A stretch of DNA of 64,000 bases from Alphaproteobacteria bacterium (GTDB taxonomy: Bacteria > Pseudomonadota > Alphaproteobacteria > Rhizobiales > GCA-2746425): positions 1 to 64,000 of the forward strand of contig JANSWZ010000006.1 in assembly GCA_024743215.1 (NCBI GenBank), given 5' to 3'. Shown piece by piece: positions 63,665 through 64,000 of the stretch. How positions within the stretch are numbered: the first letter of the stretch is position 1; every line of letters begins with the position of its first letter. The notes beneath the pieces were generated by a model. The model ran no database searches. It saw only the letters and a program-made list of their open reading frames with translations, and was not told where the DNA came from. A program made the position numbers and the translations under genes.

Positions 63665-63695
63665 AAAAAAAGCCCGGCGATTGAGCCGGGCTTTT
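63665..63695. terminator. Bidirectional terminator between rppH and atpC
   Basis: AAAAGCCCGGC-GATTGA-GCCGGGCTTTT, a perfect 11-base stem with an A-run before and a T-run after, so it can end transcripts of the convergent rppH and atpC genes. Confidence 0.93.
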
Positions 63696-63717
63696 CTGAA
63701 AATTCAGATATGTGACG

Positions 63718-64000
63718 TCAGAGCGAAAGCGACTGTTTCACATATTCAAGATCGGACAAACGCAAACTGGCGATGTCTTTGGCATCGCCTTCAGCTGCAT
63801 CAACTTCTGCCTGAGCATTCTTCAATCGTGCCGCCAGCGTTTCGCTGTCCAGCTCACTGGCCAACATGGCGACTTCTGCCAAGAGGCTCAGACCATTATC
63901 ATTGATGTCAGCGAACCCGCCATCAACGAAAATTGTATCTTCGCCGCCCTCGGCGCGTTTGACCAGAACCAGACCTGGCTTGACGGTTGTCATGGTCGGA
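63718..64000 (-). CDS. atpC: ATP synthase epsilon subunit, partial (5' end outside the window)
   Basis: The C-terminal ~94 residues of the F1 epsilon subunit. The frame runs to the window edge: codons for Pro-Thr precede the internal Met at 63993, matching the family's PTMTTVKPGLVLV; next come GEDTIFVDGGFADINDNGLS and LLAEVAMLASELD. The N-terminal ~40 residues and start codon lie beyond 64000. It should be the last gene of the atpHAGDC operon read from outside the window. Confidence 0.93.
   Translation of the reverse strand, partial: PTMTTVKPGLVLVKRAEGGEDTIFVDGGFADINDNGLSLLAEVAMLASELDSETLAARLKNAQAEVDAAEGDAKDIASLRLSDLEYVKQSLSL

Overview
The window reads as a chromosomal segment of an alphaproteobacterium, most likely a member or close relative of the Hyphomicrobiales (Rhizobiales). 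The grounds are the gene neighbourhoods (lysC-ptsP-prfA-prmC-DUF4167-clpB; mdh-sucCDAB-lpdA; sdhCDAB; rsfS-rlmH and envC-like-ctpA-yibQ-like-rppH-atpC), an Omp19-like lipoprotein, and small DUF4167 and DUF1737 proteins typical of that group. Coding density is high, and I found no rRNA, tRNA, CRISPR array, transposase or phage gene.

Layout. 0.5-5.3 kb: a membrane-anchored M23 endopeptidase and the disaggregase clpB, convergent on a shared terminator. 5.6-12.5 kb (minus strand): DUF4167 protein, prmC, prfA, ptsP and lysC. 12.7-16.6 kb: ubiG, a short-chain dehydrogenase, a glyoxalase-fold gene with a SoxR-type promoter divergent from soxR, then xthA and arfB. 16.7-26.5 kb (minus): lpdA, an SDR, sucB, sucA, sucD, sucC, mdh, i.e. 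the 2-oxoglutarate to oxaloacetate half of the TCA cycle apart from fumarase and succinate dehydrogenase. 26.7-28.5 kb: zapE and an Omp19/Inh-type lipoprotein. 28.9-33.4 kb: an acyltransferase followed by an accessory stretch (P-loop kinase, sulfotransferase-like protein, AraC regulator, VOC protein, possible structured RNA). 33.4-39.8 kb (minus): membrane protein, sdhB-A-D-C, TraB/GumN-like protein, DUF1737, CitE-like lyase. 39.9-43.1 kb: FAD oxidoreductase, pyridoxal-kinase-like protein, PLP-dependent dehydratase.

43.5-44.4 kb holds rsfS-rlmH, and 58.2-64 kb holds the envC-like gene, ctpA, a divergent polysaccharide deacetylase, rppH and atpC. In related genomes these two blocks usually adjoin. 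The 14 kb between them looks like an accessory insertion. It carries a lytic transglycosylase, a DUF1697 protein, a GntR-regulated spermidine/putrescine-type ABC transporter with a well-formed sigma-54 promoter and a hydantoin-racemase-like enzyme, a MarR regulator with a stand-alone ketoacyl-ACP synthase, a DUF1349 protein, an SbtA-type bicarbonate transporter divergent from a LysR gene, and a secreted esterase.

The most interesting items are regulatory or evolutionary rather than a new defence or mobile system: a SoxR box inside a 19-bp-spaced promoter; a kinase whose C-terminus is overprinted on a decayed second copy of the acyltransferase 3' end; a three-hairpin intergenic element with GNRA-like and UNCG-like loops; matching MarR palindromes before marR and the ketoacyl synthase gene; and the sigma-54 promoter on the transporter operon. 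All functional calls rest on recognising motifs by eye; no database search was run.
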